NCBI GenBank assembly: GCA_001314625.1
Contig: LJSH01000006.1
Location: forward strand, 124,001-188,000
DNA length: 64,000 nt
Origin: Oceanicaulis sp. HLUCCA04
GTDB taxonomy: Bacteria; Pseudomonadota; Alphaproteobacteria; Caulobacterales; Maricaulaceae
Reading direction: 5' to 3'
The first letter of the stretch is position 1. Each line of letters starts with the position of its first letter. Made by a program: the position numbers and the translations under genes. Shown in pieces: positions 48,654 through 56,600 of this stretch. A model generated the notes under the pieces. That model saw only the letters and a program-made list of their open reading frames with translations, did not search any database and was not told the DNA's origin.

Positions 48654-49778
48654 ATGCGCATAGCCGTTCTCACCGAAAGTTTTCCCGGCGAGGCCCGTGT
48701 GGCTGCCACACCGGATTCGGTCAAAGCATTCGTGAAGGCCGGGGCCAGTGTTTCAGTGGAAAAGGGCGCGGGGCTGTCAGCCAGCGTCACCGATGCGGCC
48801 TATGAAGCGGCCGGCGCGAAATGCGTCACCCGCGCCGCCGCCATCAAGGATGGCGAACTTTTCCTGACCGTTCGCAGGCCCGATGCAGCAACGCTGGCCA
48901 AGCTGCCCAAGGGCGCCGTGCTGGTGGGACTGCTTGACCCGCACGGCGACACCGCGTTCGCCAAGGCGTGCGCCGATGCCGGCGTCAATGCGCTGGCCAT
49001 GGAATACACGCCGCGCATCACGCGTGCCCAGTCCATGGACGCGCTTTCCTCGCAGTCAAACCTTGCCGGCTACCGCGCCGTTATCGAAGCCGCTTCGCTC
49101 TACGGGCGCGCCTTCCCGATGATGATGACAGCCGCGGGCACAGTCGCCGCTGCCAAGGCCTTCATCATGGGCGCAGGCGTCGCCGGATTGCAGGCTATCG
49201 CCACCGCACGGCGCCTTGGTGCCATCGTATCGGCCAATGATGTGCGCCCCGCCGCCAAGGAACAGGTCGCCTCGCTGGGTGCCAAGTTCATCGCGGTGGA
49301 GGACGAGGAGTTCAAAGCCGCCGAAACCGCTGGCGGCTATGCCAAGGAAATGAGTGACGACTACAAGGCCAAGCAGGCGGAGCTGGTCGCGGCCCACATC
49401 GCCAAGCAGGACATAGTCGTCACCACCGCGCTAATTCCGGGCCGGCCTGCGCCGCGCCTGATCACGAAAGCCATGGTCGAAAGCATGAAGCCCGGCTCTG
49501 TGATCATCGATATTGCGGCTGCCGCCGGTGGAAACTGCGAGCTGACCAGGGCAGATGAGATCGTCGATCGTGGCGGCGTCAAAATCGCGGGCTATACCAA
49601 TCTGCCCGCGCGGCTGGCCGCTGACACCTCGCAGCTTCTTGCCAAGAATTTTGTCAATCTCGCTCCGCTTTTGCGCGGTGAGGATGGCGCACTCTCGCCT
49701 CAATGGGAGGACGAGATCATCAAGGGGATGACGCTGACGCGCGATGGCGCCATCGTCCATCCTTCCCTCGGAGGATAA
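48654..49778 (+). CDS. pntA: proton-translocating transhydrogenase subunit alpha-1 (NAD domain)
   Basis: A 374-residue soluble domain I of the transhydrogenase, which binds NAD(H). Marks are MRIAVLTESFPGEARVAATP at the start, the mobile loop with KEMSDDYKAKQAELV and the Rossmann IMGAGVAGLQAIATARRLGA (two parts). The protein passes hydride to NADP on domain III (PntB) and is driven by the proton gradient. ATG 48654 has AGGAT upstream and fits the family start; ATG 48630 would add eight residues. The alpha subunit is split into two genes as in Rhodospirillum and other alphaproteobacteria. Confidence 0.95.
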   Translation: MRIAVLTESFPGEARVAATPDSVKAFVKAGASVSVEKGAGLSASVTDAAYEAAGAKCVTRAAAIKDGELFLTVRRPDAATLAKLPKGAVLVGLLDPHGDTAFAKACADAGVNALAMEYTPRITRAQSMDALSSQSNLAGYRAVIEAASLYGRAFPMMMTAAGTVAAAKAFIMGAGVAGLQAIATARRLGAIVSANDVRPAAKEQVASLGAKFIAVEDEEFKAAETAGGYAKEMSDDYKAKQAELVAAHIAKQDIVVTTALIPGRPAPRLITKAMVESMKPGSVIIDIAAAAGGNCELTRADEIVDRGGVKIAGYTNLPARLAADTSQLLAKNFVNLAPLLRGEDGALSPQWEDEIIKGMTLTRDGAIVHPSLGG

Positions 49779-49781
49779 TCC

Positions 49782-49871
49782 ATGAAACGGCGTATCACGC
49801 AGATCATCTTTGCCGGTGTTGCCATCATCACGCTGAGCGCTTTCGCGGCTGCAGCGGCACTTCTCGGCTAG
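49782..49871 (+). CDS. 29-residue membrane microprotein inside the pnt operon
   Basis: A short ORF, ATG 49782 to TAG 49871, encoding a basic start (MKRRITQ) and one hydrophobic helix (IIFAGVAIITLSAFAAAAAL). It has the best Shine-Dalgarno of the operon: GGAGG, 7 bases before the ATG and overlapping the pntA stop. It lies between pntA and the alpha-2 gene. Topology suggests a single-pass inner-membrane peptide with a short basic inside end. Function unknown; it could assist transhydrogenase assembly or be a chance ORF. Confidence 0.5.
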   Translation: MKRRITQIIFAGVAIITLSAFAAAAALLG

Positions 49872-49909
49872 CAGACAGAGCCTCTCTGACGGGGCGGAGT
49901 GGGACTGAT

Positions 49910-50245
49910 ATGGAAGCCATTGATCCGAACATTTACCGGCTGGCGATCTTCGTGCTCGCCATCTTCGTGGGCTATTATGTGGTCTGGTCGGTGACCCCGG
50001 CCCTGCACACGCCCCTGATGAGTGTGACCAACGCCATCTCCTCGGTAATCATCGTCGGCGCGCTGCTGGCCGCCGGTGCGGCGGTTACGGGAATGGACAG
50101 CCGTTTTGCACAAGGCACAGGGCTGCTCGCCGTGATACTCGCCTCGATCAACATATTCGGTGGCTTCCTCGTCACCCAGCGAATGCTGGCCATGTACAAG
50201 AAGAAAGAACGGCCTGCGGCAGCGGCCAAGGAGTCCCGTGAATGA
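49910..50245 (+). CDS. pntAB: transhydrogenase subunit alpha-2 (membrane part)
   Basis: A 111-residue membrane subunit carrying the first part of the proton-conducting domain II. It has three helices (LAIFVLAIFVGYYVVWSV, AISSVIIVGALLAAGAAVTG and GLLAVILASINIFGGFLV), ending in the conserved VTQRMLAMYKKKE. It combines with PntB to form the channel. The stop overlaps the pntB ATG as ATGA. ATG 49910 was chosen from the conserved N terminus. Confidence 0.94.
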   Translation: MEAIDPNIYRLAIFVLAIFVGYYVVWSVTPALHTPLMSVTNAISSVIIVGALLAAGAAVTGMDSRFAQGTGLLAVILASINIFGGFLVTQRMLAMYKKKERPAAAAKESRE

Positions 50246-51648
50246 CCCCCAATCTTGCCGCCCTGTTCTATCTCGGCTCGGGCATTCTCTTCATTCTGGC
50301 GCTGCGCGGTCTGTCCAATCCCGAGACCGCGCGCCAGGGTAATTATTTGGGTATGGCGGGTATGGCGATTGCCATTACCACCACGCTGCTCCTGCTCGAT
50401 ATCGGCTTTGTTGGCTTCATCTTCATCGCCGGTGCGATTGCCGTCGGCGGCACAATCGGCGCCGTCATCGCGCGCCGCATTGCCATGACCGACATGCCCC
50501 AGCTGGTCGCCGGCTTTCACTCCCTGGTGGGCTTGTGCGCCGTACTGGTCGCCGCCGCTGCGCTCTATGCACCTGCCGCGTTCGGTATTGCCGATGAGCT
50601 GGGCGGCCTCAAGGCGCTCTCCCTGATCGAGCTGGGCGTCGGCACAGCGATTGGCGCGATCACCTTCTCCGGCTCGATCATCGCCTTCATGAAGCTGCAG
50701 GGCACGATGTCCGGCGCGCCTCTGGTCTTCAACGGTCAGCACTGGCTCAATCTCGGCCTTGGCATTGCGACCGCCGTTTTCATCGCATTCCTGGTGGCCT
50801 CCGGCGGGGAAGCAAAAATCGCCTTCTGGATCGTGGCCGTGCTGGCACTGGTGCTCGGCGTGTTGCTGATCGTGCCCATTGGCGGCGCCGACATGCCCGT
50901 CGTGGTCTCCATGCTCAACTCCTATTCGGGCTGGGCCGCCGCGGCGCTGGGCTTTACGCTGGAAAACACAGCCCTTCTGGTTACCGGCGCGCTGGTCGGT
51001 TCGTCCGGCGCCATCCTCTCCTACATCATGTGCAAGGGGATGAACCGCTCCTTCATCTCCGTCCTGCTCGGCGGTTTTGGCGGGGAAAGCGTGGCCTCGG
51101 CAGCAGCTGATGCAGGCGGGCGCATCGTCAAGCAGGGCTCGGCCGATGACGCCGCCTTCATCCTGAAAAATGCCGGCAAGGTCATCATTGTGCCGGGCTA
51201 CGGCATGGCGGTGGCGCAGGCCCAGCATGCGCTCAAGGAGATGGGCGATGCGCTCAAAGCCGAAGGGGTGGACGTCTCCTACGCCATCCACCCGGTGGCG
51301 GGCCGGATGCCCGGCCATATGAACGTTCTGCTGGCCGAAGCCCAAGTGCCCTATGACGAGGTGTTCGAGCTGGAAGATATCAATTCTGCCTTCTCGCAGG
51401 CCGATGTGGCCTTCGTGATCGGTGCCAATGACGTGACCAATCCGGCCGCCGAGGATGACCCATCCAGCCCCATTTACGGCATGCCTGTCCTGCAGGTGTG
51501 GAAGGCAGGCACGGTGATGTTCGTCAAGCGCTCGCTCGGGTCTGGCTATGCCGGGGTCGATAATCCCGTCTTCTTCCGCGACAACACGATGATGCTTCTG
51601 GGTGACGCGAAGAAAATGGCGGAAAGCATAGCCAAGGCGATGCATTAG
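50242..51648 (+). CDS. pntB: transhydrogenase subunit beta
   Basis: A 468-residue subunit with about nine membrane helices (domain II) followed by the NADP(H)-binding domain III. The domain III motifs are GYGMAVAQAQHAL, HPVAGRMPGHMNVLLAEA and VIGANDVTNPAA. It completes the proton-translocating NAD(P) transhydrogenase that makes NADPH from NADH. Last gene of the operon; a strong terminator follows 40 bases later. Confidence 0.96.
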   Translation: MTPNLAALFYLGSGILFILALRGLSNPETARQGNYLGMAGMAIAITTTLLLLDIGFVGFIFIAGAIAVGGTIGAVIARRIAMTDMPQLVAGFHSLVGLCAVLVAAAALYAPAAFGIADELGGLKALSLIELGVGTAIGAITFSGSIIAFMKLQGTMSGAPLVFNGQHWLNLGLGIATAVFIAFLVASGGEAKIAFWIVAVLALVLGVLLIVPIGGADMPVVVSMLNSYSGWAAAALGFTLENTALLVTGALVGSSGAILSYIMCKGMNRSFISVLLGGFGGESVASAAADAGGRIVKQGSADDAAFILKNAGKVIIVPGYGMAVAQAQHALKEMGDALKAEGVDVSYAIHPVAGRMPGHMNVLLAEAQVPYDEVFELEDINSAFSQADVAFVIGANDVTNPAAEDDPSSPIYGMPVLQVWKAGTVMFVKRSLGSGYAGVDNPVFFRDNTMMLLGDAKKMAESIAKAMH

Positions 51649-51688
51649 GAGCCAGCGGCCCCTTCACCGCACGTTCATCACCGTCTTG

Positions 51689-51717
51689 AAAGGCTCTCCC
51701 GCAAGGGAGGGCCTTTT
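51689..51717 (+). terminator. intrinsic terminator of the pnt operon
   Basis: A 12-bp stem with one T-G wobble (51689-51700 with 51705-51716), a GCAA tetraloop and a TTTT end. Its right arm GGGAGG also lies 10 bases before the next ATG (51721), so it overlaps that gene's ribosome site. Confidence 0.85.
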
Positions 51718-51720
51718 GTC

Positions 51721-52026
51721 ATGGGAATCGCTGCTTCGCCGCTCGTCATTGCCGCGCTGGCCGCCAGCCCTGCCGTTGGCGAGGACTGCACCTTCGACGG
51801 CATACCGCTGCACGGCCGGGTTCAGATCGTGACCACCTTTCCGGACGTGAAAGTGGAAATTGTCACGAGCTTTCCGGACCTGCGGGTGCAACAGGTAACA
51901 AGTTTTCCCGACGAGTGCGGCGAGTGGGAGTTCGTCGACAGCTTCCCGGATTTCACCGTTCAGTTCGTGACCAGCTTTCCCGATATCCGCGTGGAATACG
52001 TCACGAGCTTCCCGGGAGTGAGGTGA
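51721..52026 (+). CDS. septoil-knot-type repeat protein
   Basis: A 101-residue protein: a short hydrophobic leader (MGIAASPLVIAALAASPAVG, likely cleaved signal), then seven degenerate copies of a 10-11 residue unit, V-x-x-V-T-S-F-P-D. Examples are VQIVTTFPDVKV, EIVTSFPDLRV and FVDSFPDFTV. Two cysteines (DCTF and DECGEW) could form a disulfide. The sequence matches my recollection of the family named for a 7(1) 'septoil' knot; that name and fold are recalled, not checked. Probably exported. The start ATG follows the pnt terminator by four bases. Function unknown. Confidence 0.75.
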   Translation: MGIAASPLVIAALAASPAVGEDCTFDGIPLHGRVQIVTTFPDVKVEIVTSFPDLRVQQVTSFPDECGEWEFVDSFPDFTVQFVTSFPDIRVEYVTSFPGVR

Positions 52027-52046
52027 AGTCTGGTCAACAAAGTGAA

Positions 52047-52076
52047 ACCCCGGAAGCGCGCAGCGCTATCCGGGGT
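52047..52076. terminator. hairpin after the knot-protein gene
   Basis: ACCCCGG (52047-52053) pairs with CCGGGGT (52070-52076), with an inner AGCGC/GCGCT helix. It lies in the 114-bp gap between convergent genes and could end both transcripts; the T run is poor (CCTTGTCC). Confidence 0.5.
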
Positions 52077-52140
52077 CCTTGTCCGCTAATCCTGCACGCA
52101 GGTCCCGGCTCTCGCCTTGCTCGACCGGGAGTTCAACCGC

Positions 52141-53976
52141 TCAGGCAGGTTGATCCGCCCGCGTGTTGATCTCTTGCGTGATGCGCGCGATCACATCCTC
52201 CACGCTCACCGTACCCAGATCGCCATGATCGCGGTGTCGCAAGGCGACGGTCCCGGCTTCGGCCTCGGCATCACCGACGACGAGCATGTAGGGAATCTTG
52301 CGGTTCTGCGCGTTGCGGATCTTCTTCTGCATGCGCTCGCCAGCCAGATCGGCTTCGGCGCGGATGCCCGAATGCACCGATTTCGTCTCGGCATCGAACA
52401 GGCGCTTTTGCACTTGCCGCGCATAGTCCTCATGCCGGTCGGCGATCGGGATCACCATGGCCTGAACGGGCGACAGCCAGACCGGGAACTTGCCAGCATA
52501 ATGCTCAATCAGGAAGGCGACGAAACGCTCATGCGAGCCCAGCGGCGCCCGGTGGATCACGTAAACCGGCTTCTTCGAACCATCTTCTGACGTGTATTCC
52601 AGATCAAACCGCTTGGTGGCCATGAAGTCGAGCTGATTGGTCGAAATGGCGTACTCGGTTCCAACCACAGACTTCGCCATGAAATCCACTTTCGGGCCGT
52701 AGAAGGCCGCCTCGCCATCAACCTCCTTATACGGATAACCGGATTCGTCCATCGCCTCTTTAAGGATGCCCAGCGCCTTCATCCAGCCTTGCGTATCGTC
52801 GACATATTTGTCGAGATTGTCGAAGTCCGGCAGCGAGAGGCGCATCCAGAAATCCTCGATGCCGAACATGCGGTAGTATTTCGCGTGCATGTGCATCACG
52901 GCCAGGAACTCGTCCTTGGCCTGGTCTTCTCGGCAGTAGATATGCGCATCGTTCTGGCAGAAACCGCGCACGCGCATCAGGCCGGACAACCCGCCCGACG
53001 CCTCATAGCGGTAAACCTGTCCGTACTCGGAGAGCCGCACCGGAAGATCGCGATAGCTCCACTGGTCGTGGGCGTAGATCATGTGGTGGTGAGGGCAATT
53101 CATGGGCCGCAGATAATATTCCTGCTCATCAATGATGATCGGCGCGTACATGTCCTCGGCGTAGTAAGGCAGATGCCCGGACTTGTGATACAGCTCGCCC
53201 TTGGTGATGTGCGGCGTGGAAACACGTTGATAGCCAGCGGCACGCTCTTCATGGCGGGCCAGATGCTCCAGCTCGTCACGGATCACATTGCCGGCCGGCA
53301 GCCAGAGCGGCAGGCCCGCGCCGACTTCTTCAACAATGGTGAAAAGCCCCAGCTCCTTGCCGATCTTGCGGTGATCGCGCTTGGCCTGCTCCTCAAGGCG
53401 CAGGATTTCCGCATCCAGCTCCTCCTTTGTGTCAAAGCACAAAGCGTGGATGCGCTGAAGCTGCGGGTTTTTCGCGTCCCCGCGCCAGTAGGCGCCGGCG
53501 ATGGAGCGCAGCTTGAAATGGCCAACCTGCCCCGAATGATCGACATGGGGTCCGCGGCACAGATCAACGAAATCGCCCAGCTTGTAGAAGCTGACAGAAT
53601 CCAGCCCGTCACCGGCGACGCTTTCATCGCCGGTTTCCTTGGCAATCGCGGTCGAGCCCTTGTCGCGCAGGAGCTCCAACAGCTCGACTTTGAAATCCTG
53701 CCCTTCGCGGCGCATGTATTCGATGGCGCTGTCAATCGGCAGCTCCTCGCGCACCATGGGAACGCGCTCTTTGCGCATTTCCTTCATCCGCTTTTCGATG
53801 GCGGTCAGGTCTTCGGGCGTCAACGTGTTGGGCAGGTTGATGTCATAGTAGAAGCCGGTCGCGGTTGCAGGTCCCACACCGAACCGGGCCTCGGGCCAGA
53901 TTTCCTTCACGGCAGCGGCCATCAGATGGGCCGCCGTGTGGCGCTTGGTATCAACGGGGAAGTCTTGCTGTGACAT
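52141..53976 (-). CDS. thrS: threonyl-tRNA synthetase lacking the TGS domain
   Basis: A 611-residue class II synthetase charging tRNA-Thr. It starts directly in the N2 editing domain (KRHTAAHLMAAAVKEIWPEA; editing His pair HxxxH), so the N-terminal TGS domain of the usual enzyme of about 640 residues is absent. The catalytic core shows motif 2 (YRYEASGGLSGLMRVRGF) and the zinc ligands: Cys of MNCPHHHM, His of NDAHIYC and His of VIHRAPLGS. The anticodon-binding domain ends the chain. ATG 53976 was chosen; a GTG at 54057 adds no TGS-like sequence. A near-Zur palindrome lies 86 bases upstream. It may be the only ThrRS or a zinc-responsive paralogue. Confidence 0.93.
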   Translation of the reverse strand: MSQQDFPVDTKRHTAAHLMAAAVKEIWPEARFGVGPATATGFYYDINLPNTLTPEDLTAIEKRMKEMRKERVPMVREELPIDSAIEYMRREGQDFKVELLELLRDKGSTAIAKETGDESVAGDGLDSVSFYKLGDFVDLCRGPHVDHSGQVGHFKLRSIAGAYWRGDAKNPQLQRIHALCFDTKEELDAEILRLEEQAKRDHRKIGKELGLFTIVEEVGAGLPLWLPAGNVIRDELEHLARHEERAAGYQRVSTPHITKGELYHKSGHLPYYAEDMYAPIIIDEQEYYLRPMNCPHHHMIYAHDQWSYRDLPVRLSEYGQVYRYEASGGLSGLMRVRGFCQNDAHIYCREDQAKDEFLAVMHMHAKYYRMFGIEDFWMRLSLPDFDNLDKYVDDTQGWMKALGILKEAMDESGYPYKEVDGEAAFYGPKVDFMAKSVVGTEYAISTNQLDFMATKRFDLEYTSEDGSKKPVYVIHRAPLGSHERFVAFLIEHYAGKFPVWLSPVQAMVIPIADRHEDYARQVQKRLFDAETKSVHSGIRAEADLAGERMQKKIRNAQNRKIPYMLVVGDAEAEAGTVALRHRDHGDLGTVSVEDVIARITQEINTRADQPA

Positions 53977-54061
53977 GGGCTTCTTGACGATAAGGGGTGA
54001 ACGGTAAGGCTCCGGATTTAAGCGCGTGCGCTGCACAAGTCCATGACCGGATTCCACGTAG

Positions 54062-54078
54062 ATGTAATATTATTACAT
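54062..54078. promoter_or_regulatory. Zur-like palindrome upstream of thrS
   Basis: ATGTAATA-T-TATTACAT, a perfect 17-base palindrome in an AT-rich patch, overlapping the glpK stop codon. It differs from the proteobacterial Zur-box form ATGTTATAnTATAACAT at one symmetric position per half. Regulator identity is inferred. Confidence 0.45.
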
Positions 54079-55569
54079 TGTAGTACGGCGCAGCGCATCC
54101 GCCCACCCTGCCAGATGCCGCTTGCGCCAGCCCTGATCCGCCGCCGGCACAAAGCGCTGGTCGGCCTGCCACAGGCTTGCCGCCTCATTGATGGACGCAA
54201 AATGCCCCGCCCCCAGCCCAGCCAGAAACGCCGCGCCCCAGGCGGTGGTTTCGGTATTGGCCGGGCGCACCACTTCGAGATCGCAGATATCAGCCAGGCG
54301 CTGCAGAAAGGCATTATTAGCGACCATGCCGCCATCAACCTTCAGGCTGAGCGTCTGCGCACCGTCGGCGCGCATGGCGGTCAGCAGGTCATGGGTCTGG
54401 AAAGCGGTCGACTCCAGCGCTGCGCGGGCAATCTCCGCCCGCCCGGCCCCGCGCGTCAGCCCGGTGATGAGCCCGCGTGCCTGCGGCTGCCAGTGCGGCG
54501 CGCCCAGCCCGGTAAAGGCGGGCACCAGATAGACCGGCGCGTCCGGGTCTGCGCTCGCTGCCAGCGCCTCTACTTCGGAGGCTTTCGAGATCAGGCCCAG
54601 CCCGTCGCGCAGCCATTGAATCGTCGCACCCGCCGAAAGCACTGACCCCTCCAGCGCAAAAGCCGATTTTCCCTCCAGCCGCCAGGCGGTGGTCGCCAGC
54701 AGGCGATTTTGTGACGTCAGCCGGGTGTCACCGGTATTGAGGATCATGAACGCGCCGGTGCCATAGGTCGATTTCATCTCACCGGCTGACAGACAGGCCT
54801 GACCGATAGCCGCGGCTTGCTGGTCGCCCGCTGCCCCGGTAATGGGTATCGCCCGGCCCAGCACAGACTTGTCAGCGAGGCCGAGTTCCCCGGCGCAATC
54901 CACCACCTCCGGCAAGACGGCGCGCGGAATGTTGAACAGGCGTAAAAGCTCCTCGTCCCAGCCCTGGGCTTCCAGATTATAAAGGCTGGTCCGGCTGGCA
55001 TTGGTGGCGTCGGTGATGTTGCGCTTGCCCTTGGTCAGCCGCCAGATGAGGAAGCTCTCCACAGTGCCGAAGGCGAGCTTTCCGGCTTCAGCCCTTTTGC
55101 GGGCACCGGGAACCGCATCGAGTATCCAGCCAATCTTGGTGGCAGAGAAATAGGGATCGAGCACCAGCCCGGTCTTGCCGGCGACCATCGGCCCGGCGCC
55201 ATCAGCTTCCAGCTTCGCGCAGGCCTCGCCGGTGCGCCGGTCCTGCCAGACAATCGCATTATGGATCGGTTCGCCCGTTTGCCGGTCCCAGACCAAGGTC
55301 GTCTCGCGCTGATTGGTGACGCCCAGGCACGTGATCTCGAAGCCTTTGGCCTCCCCCGCCTTGATCGCCTTTCGGGCGGTAGAGATTACGGTGGCCCAGA
55401 TCACTTCCGGGTCATGCTCCACCCAGCCGGGTTTGGGATAGACTTGCGTGAATTCTTCCTGCGCCAGCGCGATCACCTGGCCGTCCAGATCAAACACTAT
55501 GGCCCGGCTGGAGGTCGTGCCCTGATCGAGCGCGAGGATGGCAGGCGCTTTGCGCGAAAGGCTGAGCAT
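54073..55569 (-). CDS. glpK: glycerol kinase
   Basis: A 498-residue FGGY kinase making glycerol 3-phosphate. The N-terminal ATP motif is ALDQGTTSSRAIVFD, with the substrate region TNQRETTLVWDRQTG and the family signature GTGAFMILNTG. Length is normal. ATG 55569 has GGGGGA 6 bases upstream. No glpF or glpD gene is adjacent, but the divergent neighbour is a monoacylglycerol-lipase-like gene, so glycerol may come from lipid breakdown. It is followed by thrS across a palindrome. Confidence 0.96.
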   Translation of the reverse strand: MLSLSRKAPAILALDQGTTSSRAIVFDLDGQVIALAQEEFTQVYPKPGWVEHDPEVIWATVISTARKAIKAGEAKGFEITCLGVTNQRETTLVWDRQTGEPIHNAIVWQDRRTGEACAKLEADGAGPMVAGKTGLVLDPYFSATKIGWILDAVPGARKRAEAGKLAFGTVESFLIWRLTKGKRNITDATNASRTSLYNLEAQGWDEELLRLFNIPRAVLPEVVDCAGELGLADKSVLGRAIPITGAAGDQQAAAIGQACLSAGEMKSTYGTGAFMILNTGDTRLTSQNRLLATTAWRLEGKSAFALEGSVLSAGATIQWLRDGLGLISKASEVEALAASADPDAPVYLVPAFTGLGAPHWQPQARGLITGLTRGAGRAEIARAALESTAFQTHDLLTAMRADGAQTLSLKVDGGMVANNAFLQRLADICDLEVVRPANTETTAWGAAFLAGLGAGHFASINEAASLWQADQRFVPAADQGWRKRHLAGWADALRRTTM

Positions 55570-55652
55570 GTATGTCCCCCTGATGCCAAGGCGGTGGCAG
55601 GGATGCAAGAATGCAGGCTAAACTCATCAAAGCAAAGCGGAAGGGGGCGTAG

Positions 55653-56600
55653 ATGAGCCAGTTCCAGACCGAGTTCGTCGAAAGCGCCACGGGCGCACGG
55701 CTGGCCCTGCGGGTGATGGAAGCACAAGGCACCGCCGTGGGCATTATCATCATCCACCACGGCCTTGCAGAACATGGCGGGCGCTATGAGCGCTTTGCCC
55801 GCTATCTGGCCACACGCGGCTTTCATGTCAGCGCGCACGATCATCGCGGTCATGGCAAGACCACAGCGCCGGATGCACCGCCACGCGTCTACGCGCTCAA
55901 AGACGGCTGGACCAAAGTCATGGGCGATGCGCGCTTTGTGCGCGAGCACATGCAGACGCGCTTTCCCGGTCTGCCGGTGATTGTGTTCGGCCATTCCATG
56001 GGCGGCGTGATCGCCATGAACCAGGCCATGGACGAGCATGACCATCTGGCCGGCGTGGCAGTATGGAACGCCAATCTGGCGCTGGGCAGCCTGGCCGGGC
56101 TGATGCGCGCCGTCCTTTGGCTGGAAGGCTTTGTACGCAAGCAGACCGGGCCCAGCCTCTGGCTCGACAATCTGACGTTCAAGACCTGGGGACGGCAGAT
56201 CAAAAAGGCGCGCACCGACTGCGACTGGCTGTCACGTATCCCTGAAGAAGTCGATGCCTACATCGCCGACCCCTTGTGCGGCTGGCCGGCCTCGCGCCTG
56301 CTCTGGCGCGACTTTGTCACTGGCGCGGAACGCGGCGAAGACGGCGCCCGGCTGGAAAACATGGCACGCGACCTGCCCTTCCATCTGGCGGGCGGCGGCG
56401 CGGACCCGGCAACCTACAAGGGCAAGGCGGTCAAGACACTGGCCGGGCGGTTATACAATAACCGCTTTACCCGCGTAACGATGCGCCACGATCCCAAAGC
56501 CCGCCACGAAACCCTCAACGATATCGGCTATGAGCAGGCCATGAGCGATTTTGCCGACTGGGCGACCCGCATCATCGCAGAAGGACGCGAACCGGCATGA
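55653..56600 (+). CDS. monoacylglycerol lipase-like alpha/beta hydrolase
   Basis: A 315-residue serine hydrolase of the lysophospholipase / monoglyceride lipase group. It shows IIHHGLAEHGGRYERFARYL (oxyanion and HG motif), DHRGHGKT and the nucleophile elbow FGHSMGGVIAMNQA. The C-terminal catalytic-His segment is less clear; MRHDPKARHETLND holds the most likely His. It starts divergently from glpK (83 bp), consistent with release of glycerol from monoacylglycerols. It is coupled to the next esterase gene by ATGA. Confidence 0.9.
   Translation: MSQFQTEFVESATGARLALRVMEAQGTAVGIIIIHHGLAEHGGRYERFARYLATRGFHVSAHDHRGHGKTTAPDAPPRVYALKDGWTKVMGDARFVREHMQTRFPGLPVIVFGHSMGGVIAMNQAMDEHDHLAGVAVWNANLALGSLAGLMRAVLWLEGFVRKQTGPSLWLDNLTFKTWGRQIKKARTDCDWLSRIPEEVDAYIADPLCGWPASRLLWRDFVTGAERGEDGARLENMARDLPFHLAGGGADPATYKGKAVKTLAGRLYNNRFTRVTMRHDPKARHETLNDIGYEQAMSDFADWATRIIAEGREPA

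Noticed and set aside
49975..51645. A 556-codon open frame antisense to pntB
   Set aside because: It mirrors the whole of pntB, its product is a His/Gly/Asp-rich composition typical of reverse-strand reading of GC-rich genes, and pntB is certain.
53977..54057. Longer ThrRS from GTG 54057
   Set aside because: The extra 27 residues have no TGS-like sequence, and the extension runs through the likely promoter.
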